64,000 nucleotides of DNA from Triops longicaudatus (lineage: Eukaryota > Arthropoda > Branchiopoda > Notostraca > Triopsidae): positions 252,955-316,954 of the forward strand of contig JAGQDJ010000015.1 in assembly GCA_022885665.1 (NCBI GenBank), read 5' to 3'. The translations under genes were made by a program, and so were the position numbers. The notes beneath the pieces are model-generated. The model did no database searches. It was given only the letters and a program-made list of their open reading frames with translations, and was not told where the DNA came from. Shown here piece by piece: positions 1 to 12,500 of the stretch; the stretch's first letter is position 1, and every line of letters starts with the position of its first letter.

Positions 1-896
1 TGTTAACATTTTACGCTGTAAGCTAGTGAATAGCCTGCGTATCAAATGCTTAGAGGAAGTTGGCACATTTGAAACTACAAAGGGTCTAAAATTTGTTTGT
101 TTCGTACACAAACTAAATTACGCTCCAATATTACTACGTAAGCCTAGTCCTGGTTATGCGTTTGGCTGTTTATTGCTTTTGAGGTGCTGCAAATATTGCA
201 TTTGCCGGTACTTCAATAGCCCTGTAGGCGCTGGTGTAAGTACAGTGCGTAAACGAGAAATGTGTAACCGGGTCAACAGGTTTCTGTACTGATCGTACAG
301 TAATGAATTCGCCTTCAAGACAGATTTAGTTGCGCTTTTTTTTTAAAAAAAACAACTGAAATCCGGGTGAAATGTATAATCAGATAAAACATTGTCTCCC
401 ATTAGAGGACAATCCATTTTTTCCCTCTAAGATAGATTTCTTATTTGTGGTATTTGTAATTCAATTTTTTTAAATACACACACTCATTAAAATGCATAAA
501 CGACGTATTATGTTTGAGTACGATTCAGAGGGCTGACAGCGCGCGTTTCTCAATTACACATTTTAACGAAAAAAGTTCAACACGATAAAAATGTTGACAA
601 TGCATTGGTAGGTTAAGGAAAATCGAATATGTATATAGTTCCGCTGTACTTTTGCTCACACCTCGTTACACATAGCGAGTGTAACGTAAATCACAATTCC
701 GTCTTAGTTTTTCTGGCTATGGTGAAGCATAAGCCTATTCGTGTTCAAGTAGGCTCGACAACGTAAGTGTGTAATTTTCAACTCCTGTCTTTTTTTTTAG
801 AAATTGTGTTTATTTACAAGAAAAAAAATGGTACATTAGCTTCAAGAGTTCATTAATGAGTTGCACAAATGCTATGCTGAAGCAAAATCTCGTAAG
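1..896. other. 3' flank of POGLUT1, no further gene seen
   Basis: This stretch lies downstream of the minus-strand O-glucosyltransferase stop codon and contains its probable poly(A) signal. Only a short, compositionally unremarkable open frame is present on the plus strand (26-292), with no family resemblance. A T-run followed directly by an A-run lies near 332-353. I see no RNA gene or mobile element. Confidence 0.5.
809..814 (-). terminator. poly(A) signal AATAAA of POGLUT1
   Basis: Read on the minus strand, AATAAA lies about 83 nt beyond the TAA stop of the O-glucosyltransferase gene. It is the first canonical hexamer after the stop, which fits a short 3'UTR. Confidence 0.5.
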
Positions 897-2747
897 TTAC
901 GAAACCTTGTGGAATGATTCGTTACGTCGAGGGTTATACTTCATTAACTTTCCATACTCCGTTAATAGCGCCTCCCAGTAGCAGGATATCTCCTCCATTC
1001 TCAGGTGTTCCCAAATAAAATCAAAACCCCGTTGAGCAATACTTTGCGCAACATGGTCATGCTCCTTCATAAAGCTAATAATTTCCCTGGTAGAAAAAGG
1101 AATGAGAGTCAGTTTAATTACGTTTAACGCTTCGCAACACTTCAGTTTACTGGAGTTTCTCAGTAGAAGACTCAGGACTGACAGGGATGTAATGTATCCA
1201 TGGCTTCATAGCTGGATAGAAAAACTCGATCCACTCTTCACCCACGTGAAATACGAGTGACTTGCACAAGAACAAGTGTTTAAACCTGAAACTGGCAGCC
1301 ACTCCGCGGTAGTTAAACAAGTATTTAAACTTGCAATGATCTTCAAATGAGACCTCTTTGGCAGGCGGGGCTCCCAACGTATCCTAAAATGGTACCTCTT
1401 ATGAACTTGCGCAACTTCTAAATGTGACAGATTTATACTTTGTCAGATTTCCATGCTTGATTCTTAGTATACTGCGCATCAACCAAGTCAGAGTTTTGCC
1501 GAGAAAGCAGGATTAAGGGATCCCGTTCCGATGACGTCCTTGATCCGCGAAAAAAGGCTTTGGTAGTCTTTTCAGCCCATGGTATCGATTCGCCAGCTCT
1601 ACGAATGCGTTCTCTATGCAAATCCCATCTACCTAAGCCAGTCGGATACAGGCTTATGGCAGGACCTCCTTCCCAAAACGTCCAAGCAGGATAAGTAATA
1701 TCCAAATATTCAGGGGTCTATATATAAAATGAAAGTATCAATAATAATGGTGTCTACCCCAAACAATGATACTAAAAATTTAACAAGATAACAGAAATAT
1801 AAAAACAATATAACAAAGAAATTAAAAAGGTGTAAATAGAGTGCTAATCATTCTGTGACCGAACGAAACAGGAATAAATTGACGATGCAATTTTGACTGC
1901 AACAGAATACGGAAATTGATGGTTATCAAGGTGTAATACAGTTAGATAATTTTGTTTCTTAATTGAAATCCATAAGCAAAAGTTTTTTTTAAAAAAAGAA
2001 ACGATAAGGAATAATTACTTTGCTAAACGAGAAGACCGGTAGATTTTGCCGGTAATGTTTATGAACTTGCGGCCAATCCCGGTCATTGAGAACAAACTCC
2101 ATGTCAGGTAATTTTGGTAAAAGAGGAATAATAAAATGTTCTACGCCACTGCATCGTGAAGGAAATAAGCAAGTTTTGCTTCTGTACAGCTGGTGATCCA
2201 CTATTTGGTACACGGTGCCCCTAATCACAAAACTTGTAAAACTACTTAACCTTTTTTCCCCTTTTGATACCATAACAATATCAAGGCATAACATATATTA
2301 TCAAGGTTCAATTTACTTGAAATAAATAAACGACCGGAAAAAAATTACTTGTCTTTGGCTACGTCTATCATGTTTCTCGTGATTCCCAGCTCGAAAGCAG
2401 ACAAATCTTCTTCGATTAAAGCTGTGTAACATGAACAGTTGCTGCTTTCACATTCCTTATATTTCTGAAGCGCGAGATCAATTTCCTTTAAATACAATTG
2501 GAAGTTTGGGTTGCCAAGATCTATTATGAATACAAATTAATTATTTATTAGCACGTCAATAAACTTGTTTTCTTTTATTACCATTTGAAACCTCGTTCGA
2601 TGTATATTTTTGTGACGGTGCACTGTCTTTTCTGCAATCCTCATCCGAGTGTGTATCAAGACTACAAAACCCACCTTCAAGAGTGGAATGTATAACAGTA
2701 AGCCGACAAATTAAGCCGAATATGGTAAAAAGTAATTTCAGATGCAT
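897..2747 (-). CDS. POGLUT1: protein O-glucosyltransferase (POGLUT1/Rumi family)
   Basis: Six coding exons on the minus strand: 2747-2582, 2520-2349, 2220-2019, 1717-1439, 1383-1151 and 1086-897. Every junction is GT-AG and frame-consistent, giving 413 residues; the family is about 390-410. Residues 1-21 form a signal peptide (MHLKLLF...). Then come a Cys pair in SNCSC, KGTVYQIVD, FPSRCSGVEHF, the NDRDWPQ segment that corresponds to the family's catalytic Asp region, TPEY...YPAWTFWEGG, FRGSRTSSERDPLILLSR and RGVAASFRFKHLFLCKSL. Together these make up the CAP10/Rumi fold. In known members the enzyme sits in the ER lumen and adds O-glucose to serines of EGF repeats such as those of Notch. Introns are short (55-301 bp). 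The C-terminus reads HKVS and not a KDEL-type tetrapeptide (human POGLUT1 ends KTEL), so either retention differs or a small terminal exon was missed. The family call is secure. Confidence 0.95.
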
Positions 2748-2827
2748 ATTTAAAGGACCCTATACTCATCACGAATCGAAAACAAATAAAAGTTTGAAAA
2801 AACAAAACAAGATTTTTGAATGAAGCC

Positions 2828-3134
2828 TTACGCTTCCATGTCCAGATGGCTTCCAATCTGTGTTTCAATTTCTGGGTGACGAAAATATTCTGTATCCTTG
2901 TAGTCCAGGTAGATGGCCTTCAGTACGCTCACGAGCTGATTTACGTCCCCCAGCCACTGGGCTTGGGCCCTGCGGGTTAATGCCGTTTCCCAGTCTAAGT
3001 GCGGGCAGGCTTGGCCCATGTTGTGTTTGGTTTTGTGGCACGCGTTTTCACGCATATAGTGGACAAGGAGTGTGTAATTTCGCCTCCTTCCCGAGTGTTG
3101 ATTATTGGCAAAAAAGTTCTCATCGTGTTTGTCT
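2828..3134 (-). CDS. unrecognised protein, C-terminal exon
   Basis: The minus strand has an open frame ending in TAA at 2828-2830, only 80 bp upstream of the POGLUT1 start codon. It reads as real protein: SGRRRNYTLLVHYMRENAC, then KHNMGQACPHLDWETALTR, then LVSVLKAIYLDYKDTEYF, ending SHLDMEA. GC3 is high compared with the flanks. Cys and His residues cluster in the middle (ENACHKTKH...ACPHLD). The frame stays open upstream to about 3345, but the stretch before roughly 3134 looks intronic. An acceptor at 3133-3136 is weak. I could not place upstream exons with confidence and do not recognise the family. A second protein-like minus-strand segment (3226-3314, including GGPLAGERIIQFKK) may belong to the same gene, but it runs into a stop before any GT donor. 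It could also be a pseudogene remnant. Confidence 0.42.
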
Positions 3135-3665
3135 CTCGTAAACGATTTTGGATATATAAAATTACTTTCTACCCCCATAATTTTTTTTTGTTTCCTTCTT
3201 TCCCCCCATACACACATTGGATATCTCAGTTTTTGGTCTTCTTGAATTGGATAATGCGTTCGCCCGCCAGTGGTCCACCGCGCTTCAAGATGGAGGTCGT
3301 GGCTTGCTTGCCCGCTGTGATTCAGATTTATGAGTGAACCCTCTGATACTTGCTACATATGACACCATAATATTTGTCACGTTAAAAAAAAATTACCCAC
3401 CATTTGGATTACGGATTACTCATACTCGCGCTGTACAGGTAAGAAACATGGCTTCGTCCCATACAAACCTTCCTATTTCCCCCTTTTTTACCTCTAGCAT
3501 GGAATATTGTGTGTTTGGGGAAAAGGGGGGACGTGGGGAGAACAGGCGGGCAGGGATGAGGGGGTCGCTAGATCGGCATCGGCCATGACGTTGGAACTAG
3601 CTGATAACGAGAGGACGGTCCAGGGGCAGGCAAGGAAGGCATTCTCGCCTGCGGGTTATGCGATT

Positions 3666-3752
3666 TCCAACCTCTCTCTCCCTGTACCCCACTCCTCAAT
3701 CCGATCCCCTTCTCTCTCTCCCCCGTCTCTCTTTCTCTCTCCTCCTTTTTGG
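3666..3752 (+). repeat. pyrimidine-rich CT tract
   Basis: An almost uninterrupted C/T run on the plus strand with many CTCTCT and TCCCC blocks, equivalent to a GAGA-type tract on the other strand. Such tracts can bind GAGA-type factors in arthropods or form triplex DNA. Here only the composition is evident. Confidence 0.6.
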
Positions 3753-5679
3753 AAGTCCTTGCATATAGGCTATATAGCAAAAGGCAGCCTAAGTGCTGTG
3801 CTCCAATGCTGTCCTTGAAGGCCTTGTCTCTTTTCTGTGTGAACGCTGCTATAGTAAGACAAGTGGGTCTAATAAGCCCTGCTTCTGATGACTTCTCTTC
3901 TGGGCTCACCAAAAAGAAGAAAAACGGTTTGTGGGGAAAAATCGAGGAGCAGCCAACTTTCCGGGTTAAAAAAGTATCTTGGTAACGGGTTATGGAACCG
4001 AAGGATTGTTTATGCGTTGGAATTTCATTTCATCCCCTTGTCGCTCGTAAAGTATCACCCTGGAATGCTGTTTTGTTTAACGAATTGCGGTGGTGTCTAG
4101 CTTACTGTAGGAAGATACAGTAGGAATTTCAAACTAGCATTGTCAGAAGTGCTATTAAAAGACAACTATTCAGCTAAACGTTGTTACTACTCTTTAAGGC
4201 CCCTTTTCCAGTGGAGTTATCATTTGGCATTTTTAGGTAGTTGGTGTTTTTTACATTTAGCTCCTAGTTTTGGTGAACTACTGCACCTAAGTATTTAATC
4301 ACCTGATCGTAAATGTTTAATAATACATATTCTCATCGTTTGTTATCCCTTACTAAAATCTACCATTCTATGATGTTAATTATCGTGTGGTCAGTCTTAG
4401 TTGTTCATACTGTAAGCACGAAAACCATTTATAAAATAACAGTAAGATAAAGGAAAAGTTTCTACGTTTTTTTTCGTGTAGTTTTGACACCCAGAATCCG
4501 ATAAAGCGTTAATGGGCGCTAATTTTTAAGTAATCGTTGGTTCTTGCAGTCGTTGCATTTCTTGGCTACTAGGGTCGAGTTTTCCATACGACATGTCAAT
4601 TTAAGTGCCTTAGATATTAGCAAAAAAACGTAGGACTGAAGTGCGAAGATTTCCAGGACATGTGTGATATCTAGGTTCCGAATACTTGAATTTATTCTTA
4701 CGCGTTTTTTCGTGCAATTGTTATAAACAATTTACAATTATCTTTGAAGTCGAAGTCGCGGTTAGTTAGGTGCGGTTTTCGGTGTATCTGAAACGCGTCT
4801 AACGAGCGGGGAATTCCATTTTACAAATGATAAACTGTTTCCTGCACCGAGATAATGCCTTTCAATCCTTACAAACTTGCTGTTTTGTGTAACTTGTAGC
4901 GTATAGTTCTATGAGTTGGAATCTAATACGTTAAGCCAGAAGCTACCGTTGTGTTGGTATGTGAAGAGAGGGGGCATAGGGGGTGTCTGTAAAGCTACCT
5001 TTTGTGAAGTCTGGTAAGTCTTCATTTTCCAGCCACCTCTCTTCAGCTTGGTCGTCAACATTCCTCAAACCCATAAACTTGTTGTGTAGCTCTGTTAGTT
5101 TGTAACGTCTCTCAGGGAGTCAAAGAATGGCTGGGGATTCGTTTGCGGGATGGGATGGGGAGGAGAGACGAAGGAAAGAAGTGCAAGAAGCCCAAGCAGG
5201 AGACAAGTATCGAAGAAGAAGCCAAAAAGCTGGAAGAAGAGCCTCGAGGAAAGCCAAGGTCTCGATGTCGAGGCTTTTCGGTGGTGCTCACAACGGAGTC
5301 GAAGGCAAAAGAAATGAGAGGTAAACTGAGCATCCAGAGAAGGAGTAGGCAAGAAGGAAAGACCGAAGGAGCGAAAGAGAGGAGGAAAAGGCATTATGGA
5401 AAAGCAAGGGTGTCTCTCGCTTGGTTTCTAACGGTGGCCTGGTCGGTTTTTTGGGTACCGTGCCGGGTGCCAATGCCACGCTTGCTTGCCAGCTCCAAAA
5501 GTCAGGCAAAAAAAAAAGAATCGGGAATAATAAAAAGGGGGAAAAGAGAAACAAGTTGGATTCCTTGCGGGTTGTATTTAGGCTAGAGTTGCGGTTCCTT
5601 AGCTGTTTAAGATTTCGTGAGGGATTTGTCGCTCATTTTTGGCCTCCTTCGGGAGGAAAGGAGGGGGGCGTTTTTTGAT

Positions 5680-5710
5680 TTTTTTTTTGTGTGTGTGTGT
5701 GGGGGGGGGG
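5680..5710 (+). repeat. T-run, (GT)n and G-run microsatellite
   Basis: A T-run passes into about six GT dinucleotides and then a run of about ten G. This is a simple low-complexity tract next to a purine-rich patch. Confidence 0.75.
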
Positions 5711-6469
5711 ACGAGTGGAAGGTAAGGATTAGAAGAAGATCTAACGAAGGAAGAGACCGGAGAGTTGGGATAAGTACAGAAGTTTTGTGAATCGTTTTCT
5801 TGAGATTTTGGGATGGGGGAGGAGAAGATGTAGGGAAATGGGAGAAGAATAGACAAGCTGGGGGATTAGTAAAACTGTTTTAGGAGGGTGAGTTTTAAGG
5901 GGTCGAATAGGACGGGTTTTGGGGGCTTTTTATGTCCAGGCAGTCTAGTAAGGTTGTGTTGGAAACTAACGGTTATTGAAAGGCATACGTTTTCTTTTTC
6001 AGAGTATGTACTTACAAGTATGCGATTAGCGAAATGTTGGGAAATTGGCAGTTTTCAGGAAGGAATCACTTCCGTAAATAGGTTTTAAAATGCAGAGGGG
6101 AAAGTTTCTTTTAGTACAGTATGTAGAAATAGTTTGCACGGTTTTCAGAGATGCGCGCTTTTGCAGCGTGATTATATTCGTTTTAGGCTTGAACTTGGGG
6201 ATTCCAAGTTCGACTACTCTGGAAGGCTTAAATTCGACAATCAGAGATTTATCTAAGTTTTGTAGACGTTGTGTTTTCGCGGTTAATAAAGAGATCAGCG
6301 AAGAGTAAAATACTTCACGAGGCAGCTTGAAAGGGAAATTTATACAAACCTGTATAAATTATTATACCTAACTTAGGTTAGGGTTTGTAAGATCTTTATA
6401 AATTATTTATAGTACTGTGTATATTAGTACTTAGTTACCATATTTAGTAGTTACCATATATTAGTAGTA

Positions 6470-6527
6470 GTTACCATAGTTATCATTGAACTCACTATTA
6501 AGTGAGTTCAATGATAACTATGGTAAC
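6470..6527. repeat. perfect inverted repeat, 27-bp arms, 4-nt loop
   Basis: Positions 6470-6496 are the exact reverse complement of 6501-6527, separated by the loop ATTA at 6497-6500. The transcript of either strand would fold into a mismatch-free 58-nt hairpin. Immediately upstream (about 6431-6480) are three imperfect tandem copies of TAGTTACCAT, the last of which runs into the left arm. Possible readings are a very young miniature inverted-repeat element, a fold-back created by replication template switching, or a small-RNA hairpin. A perfect stem is atypical for a conserved miRNA. No TA or 8-bp target duplication is visible at its ends. Confidence 0.9.
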
Positions 6528-9500
6528 ATACTGAAAATCACTGAATGTTGCAGCAGCTTCATTAACTGCGTGAAGTACAGTCGTATAGGTCTACCTTCAT
6601 TACATGTCAGCAATAACTGTAATGAAAGTTATTGTTATATTAGTAAGGTTAGTAACTACGAGTTGAAACCCTGGGTTGTCTTATGTTTAAATTATAATAG
6701 GGGTTGAATATACGATATGGCAAACCTATGAGCATTCGAACGAACCGCCATTCATTACTGACCGTCTTGGACAACACCCAGCGCGCTTTTTGAAGGATTA
6801 GTCACTATCTCCACTTGTGGCCACTTCAGCCAGCGCTGCTGTAGGGTCCGTTGGAATAGAACTTCAATTTTCGGAACGCTCAAACACGAATAACTTTTCT
6901 TTAAAATGGATTATTTGGCATTGGTTTGCGAAATTTTACTTATAATTTACAGAACATTATTGCTCTCTAGATAAATAAAAAATCTCTGGCGAATTGCTTG
7001 TCTAACTAGTGCAAGTTCTCAGCGTAAGTCGTCACATTAGACCATTTAAAACGTTTCTGTAATTATATAGGCTGTGTTTATCTCATGTAGCGATGTACAA
7101 TAGACATCAGATCGTATGCGAAGAAGTGATGTAACCACTTACCTAACTTTGTTTCCGCTAGCTCCCGTAGGATACCTGTTTCCATGATGATCAGCTTTAA
7201 AAAATACGATTTCAGTGGCTTTGCGAATTAATGTTTCATTCATCGTTCAAACCTGGTGCGTAACTATAACATTAAAATAGTAAGTTTTCTTCGTTCTTCA
7301 ATTTAGTACAGTAATTGCTCTGCCATCGTCTTATCCGAACATGCCGGGTTAGCGTCCCGAACATGTAAGCGTCCTTTCGAAAAGAACGGTTCTGCTTCGC
7401 TCCGCAGTTGCAAATAGAATCAAAGGTCGTGAACAAGGTCAGAATGGCTAATGTCAGTAAAGATTGAGAACACCGAGAACACCATTAGATACTTCCGCAT
7501 CCCAAGTTTCTCAGACTGCCGTAGATCACAGTGAAATTTTGGTAAGCTACGAATAGTGCGCTTCAACTGGGTCCATGTGGTTTCAGTGCGTTCGGCGCCA
7601 TACCCGTAGTGATTCAGACCCATTTAGTTCAAAGTTTGACGCCAATACAGCCCGTGAAAATCACTGTTAGTTTTTTTTCCAGTTGGCATGGCTTGAGCTT
7701 AGCTCATTGCCGCTACTATAGGGGTTGGTAAACTAGGGGACATGCTGTATATTTTATTTTATTGTTACGTACTAGACAGGCATTTATGCAAGGTGGGGAG
7801 CTGCGTCCCCTATTCTTCTCTGAACAAGATCCCCATCTGTGCCCTTAGGGCAGAAAAGACACTCATCGGTCTGTCTCCCGCCAAAATGTTCGTGATAGGA
7901 AGCATGGTCTTGAGTCTTGCTGGAGGGCGTTTGGGGGGATTTTGTTTTTTAAAAAAAGGTTTCCAGACTCATTGTCAGTTTTCGAAAGCTTTCCTTTAGT
8001 TTGGCTTCACAGATAAAAAAAAAAAAAAAACTCAAGAGCTTGTAACTCCGTTTGTAGCAAATGAAGGACGCGGTCTTCCTAGGACTTCAACATAAAAATG
8101 AGCGAGAATTACAAGGCGCCCGTTTGAGGGGAACGGGGCACTATGGGTTTATGGTGGCGTTAGTCTTTTGAATAACAGGGGAGGTGGGGCTTGAGCTAAG
8201 GAAGGTCATAGGGGATGAACAAATAAGTCGAGAAAATGAGTTATGAAATATTGTACAGCTGGAATTTATTTTGTAAGAATAAAGCAAAACAAGGATAGTA
8301 ATGACCAGTTGCGCGTTATGGAGTTATAAGAGATGTGGAGAAGAGAGTACGTGTCCATTCCTGCATTAACGGATTGTGAAATGTAAAGGGAAAAGGTATG
8401 TGATGTTCAGGGAAATTTGCGAAACAGTCCCAGGTAGTAAGAGGAGTTCAAGCAAAGCAAGGGACAAACAAGGTTACAAGGGTGTAATAGGCCGATAATT
8501 ATCTTGGGAGGTAAATACTCGAAGAATGTGGGAATTTTTGTCTCGGCTGACCTATCAACAAAATTAAAAGGTGATTTATTGTTAGTGTGGCTTGAAAATT
8601 TGAGAAATATTCAAGAGGAAACAGTGCCGTCATTAACGTAGATAACCTTTTAGTCGAGGTTTTATTTTGTTAAATTTTTGAAGTAATCCTTAACTATTTT
8701 GATAAATTGTTGAGAAGTTCTCACAGTTTGAGAATTTGCCTAAGCGTTCAGAAACGAAACAAATAAGACATTATGATTAATTAGAATACAGTAGCAAAAT
8801 TGCAGCATAATTACATTAAATTGTCTGACTGTCTCTTGGACGAACACGGATCACTTACCAATTATCTAAGTATTATTAGAGTATAATTAATATTGGTTAC
8901 TTGTAACTTATTTTCAATCTAGTAAATATAAAATTCTCAATTTCATTCAGAATTCTTTAAAAAGAAGTTGCTGGGTGGACCAAAATAAATATAGTATTAC
9001 TTTCCGAACGTAAAAGTTGTTTCTGCTGAAACAAACATGGGTACTTTTTTCTTTCGTGTACAACAAAAGTTCCTGTGACGTGTTATACAATTTCAAGTTA
9101 TGTGACCCAAATTTATTAAGAGTTGTGACGTAAGCAGTTAGAATCTGGTTAGGACTACGACAGTAGTCAGGAACTATAGAGAAACCTATAAAAGGAACAA
9201 CTTTTATTATTGTGTAGTAGATGACAAAAGAGGGAAGAGTAACCTAGTGGAGCCAAAGTATATCAATTAATTCGTGAGAGACCTGTTGCGGGACCATGAT
9301 TACGCTAAAATACACGCAGCATTGAGGTATTGAGCTGGTCGATGTGGCTGGCAGCCAAGCTTTTCCTCCTGAGATCAAGGTTTCAGACTCGGAACGCGGT
9401 TTGCGCTCGGTTTCAGCTTAGTATCGGACAAAACAGGTGTGAAGTGAAAACGGGTAGTGAGAAAGAGAATTAAAGGGAAAGTCTGTCATGACGTGAGTAT

Positions 9501-12500
9501 GTACTTGACCAGCTTTATTGTTTATGTTTAGGGTAATAGAGATTGTGGGAATTGTTTGCTTGTCGAAATATTTGCAGGCGACTAGCATTCGAGTCTTCCA
9601 GCGCTTCGGAGTCAAAAGTATTAGTTTGAATAGGATTTGTAAATCTTACTACTACTGTAGGATTTTGTAGCGCGGAGATTTACAAATAATGCAAGTCTTT
9701 TTCTTCGTATGTGTTTTAAGTAAAAGGCTAGGTATTTCGAAATTGAATTTTTATCGTGATTAAACCTTATCCAGCCTTTAAAAAAATGTACATTCATACT
9801 GTAACAGTTTTCAGGGAGTGAAGCAATTTTCTCGTAAAATCTAGCTTGCGGATGCCAAACGGGAGAGAAATGTAAAGTGCATGGGTTTAATGGCGATGCC
9901 TTACGGAATGAATCTAATCGCATTTGTCACAAATTAAAGTACGAGGCGAACGGTAGCAGCAGCGTAAGTAGGTGTCCGTTCTCCCTGGTTTACGCAAATT
10001 ATTCAAGGCCAGAAGTGTATTTAGGGCCGTGTGTGAAGAAAATGAAGAAACAATTGCAAGAAACGTGGTTGTGCAAATGTTTTACGTTGTTATCTCTTGA
10101 CGAATTGCACATTTGTCATTTCTTGTTGCGTCAGCACATTCTGCGAGAAACTTGCGAACGGGTTTTCCTAGTCTTGTTTCTATATTTAAGTTAGATAAGA
10201 ACATCATCTTTAACGGAAAGGTGGGAAGTACAGCAAGTGAACTGATAAAACAGGAGTTTACCAGCTTGTCGGATGCTTAGCTTGCGAATTATGGTCGCTT
10301 TCACTTCCCAAACTTCATCGCACGTGTTCCCTTTCGTGCTGGTTCATTCGAGCTTTTTTATGCTGAACTAGTGCAATGGTGCTAGAATTGACGCAAAACT
10401 ATCACCTTTTCCATACGAGACTACCTCGCGGCGATTTCCTCCTTTCTGAGCTTATGAAAGCTTAATTACGCACAGAGTTTGATTTCGAGACGGATAAAAT
10501 TGGGGTTACATGCAGTTCTCTTTTTTTTTAAAAAAAAAACAGAATTTATTTTCTGATTCTCTAGTTTAGGATAATTTCTGCGTCAACGGAATGCAAATCA
10601 CGGGAAACTTAAAATAGGCAGCCATTCGCCCTGCGTGACGGAGCCAGGCGCGAAACAGATGGCCAATGGTCAGTGAGAATGGTCTCTGTCTTATTTGTAA
10701 TTTTTTTCCGCCAAAGAAAGTGTGTACAAGTCCTTGGGTTCGTTAACTGTTGGGCTTTTCTAAGTGTCTGTGTCGTTTGGAAAAAGAGAATACAAGAGAA
10801 GCAATGCGCAGTCGACAAACGGCGAAAGACGTAGTTTGATGGACGTGGGTAATTGTGGTTGGTTAGTCAACCGATAGGCTTCTTCCCCCCCCCCCCCATC
10901 GGAAAACTTGGGTTGCTCCCTACTTCTTTGACACGGAATAACACGGTGAAATATTTTCCTGTGTCGGTTGTTTCCAGCACTCAGTTGGCAGTGTCTAGAG
11001 CCAACTTCCCGCGACTGTGCGAGAGCTATTTACATGTTGAACTTTTTGGGGAGTTCTTTTCGAAAGCTTTTTTCCTTGATTTTAAGTTTATCCTTCTAGG
11101 GAGATCGACCGTGATTTCAATATTTTATATGGGTTTGTAGTGAAACGTTGGCGATTTCTGAGCACAAACTATGTCAATTTGTTGATGAACTTCTGTTTGG
11201 GAATTTCTTAGTCTGTAACTACACAGCACTCCATTGAAAAAGGCAAATGATAATGCCCCGCCATTTGCGTGAGCGGAGCCCCATCCTCTCACGGATGAAT
11301 CACGAGCAAGGCATTTGCGATGTTAACTTTCATTATTTGCGAGTTCCGTGCTTTTACACTTAATTAAATATTCTCTAATTTTGTACATAGGTGACAATTA
11401 TGTATACATTATTTTTTAAGTAATTTAGTTTAAAAAATTTAAACAGTAAAGTGAGAAGTGAAAGATCACACGAGATATTTTGCAACCGAACTATGGATGT
11501 GACTTGAAATACATTAAAGCGATCTGGAAATGAAAACTAAGTGGGACAAGCGGAATAGTTACAAAAAGGGTGTAGTTAGCAATGACCAGAACAGTTAACA
11601 TTGATTTGTAGGGACACAACTTGTTGTGTCATTAAAGTTCTGAGCCATGAGTTGGCATAACCCACTTGTCAATTAGTGTAAGCGTTCTTATGTATGCAAA
11701 ACAACCTACCGAAAGCGAACGGCTTGGCGGACGTACTGGTTATGACACTTAAGATTTGCGTTTTTCTTAAACTAAACACGGTAACGAGTTGGGAGGATGA
11801 CCTTGGAACGTATATCAGTTCAGTTCGACTGAGTTTTGTTTGATCGGGAGGAAAGTTTCAAGGGTAAGAGAGGACGACCAGGAACTGGTGAACAGTAAAC
11901 AGATATTTTGACATTTTTTCCTTTTATGATTTTCCGTTTCAGGAAAACTTAAGCCAACTGGAATGTAGAAGGTCATTTGTCGGAAGACGTGCAATTTCGA
12001 ACAAACAATGAGCAACTAATGAAAATAAAACGCCAAGGGGACGAGAGCAAAATTTTGGTTCACTTAGTCTGGTGAGGCGTTTTGGGACGTATTGTAAACA
12101 ATTAATGTAATTGGCTATGCTTCCCAAACTCTTGTTGGATTCTCGTCAACTTTTTGTATTATTCGCGCATTTGGTTTTCGTTATTTAATGTTCCATGTTC
12201 AAAGCTAATTTTCAAAGAAATTTATATTGTCACACGAATTATATTAGTTTACTACATCCTAATTAATCAAAATTTTAAGAATTTAAAAGGAAATAAAATC
12301 GATTGCATTCACATGAGTTGCAATAATTTGCTTGAAATTTTAAGTGCAAGTAATTGCAATGTCAAGGATTTCAAAGATAGCGAACAATTTGGACACGGAC
12401 TGTCTTCAGTTTTCTTGTTGCCTTTTGAATTTTCGCAGCGCAGCGAGTTTTTGTGGGGGGAAATGTGAAATCAGACTCGAAATAGTTGACAGGCAGACTT

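Noticed and set aside
332..353. T-run followed by A-run (also near 1983, 7945, 10520, 33174, 46570) as a repeat family or terminator
   Set aside because: These recur in AT-rich eukaryotic DNA without shared flanks; no evidence for a common element or function.
3226..3314. Minus-strand segment with ILKRGGPLAGERIIQFKK as a further exon of the unidentified gene
   Set aside because: Protein-like, and preceded by a CACAG acceptor, but the frame hits TGA before any GT donor, so it cannot be joined to the exon at 2828-3134. Mentioned in the finding but not annotated as CDS.
5127..5586. Two overlapping basic, Lys/Arg/Glu-rich plus-strand frames with a GTAAAC donor-like site
   Set aside because: The region is strongly purine-biased, which opens all purine-rich frames. 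There is no recognisable domain and no partner exon. Listed only as part of the gene-poor stretch.
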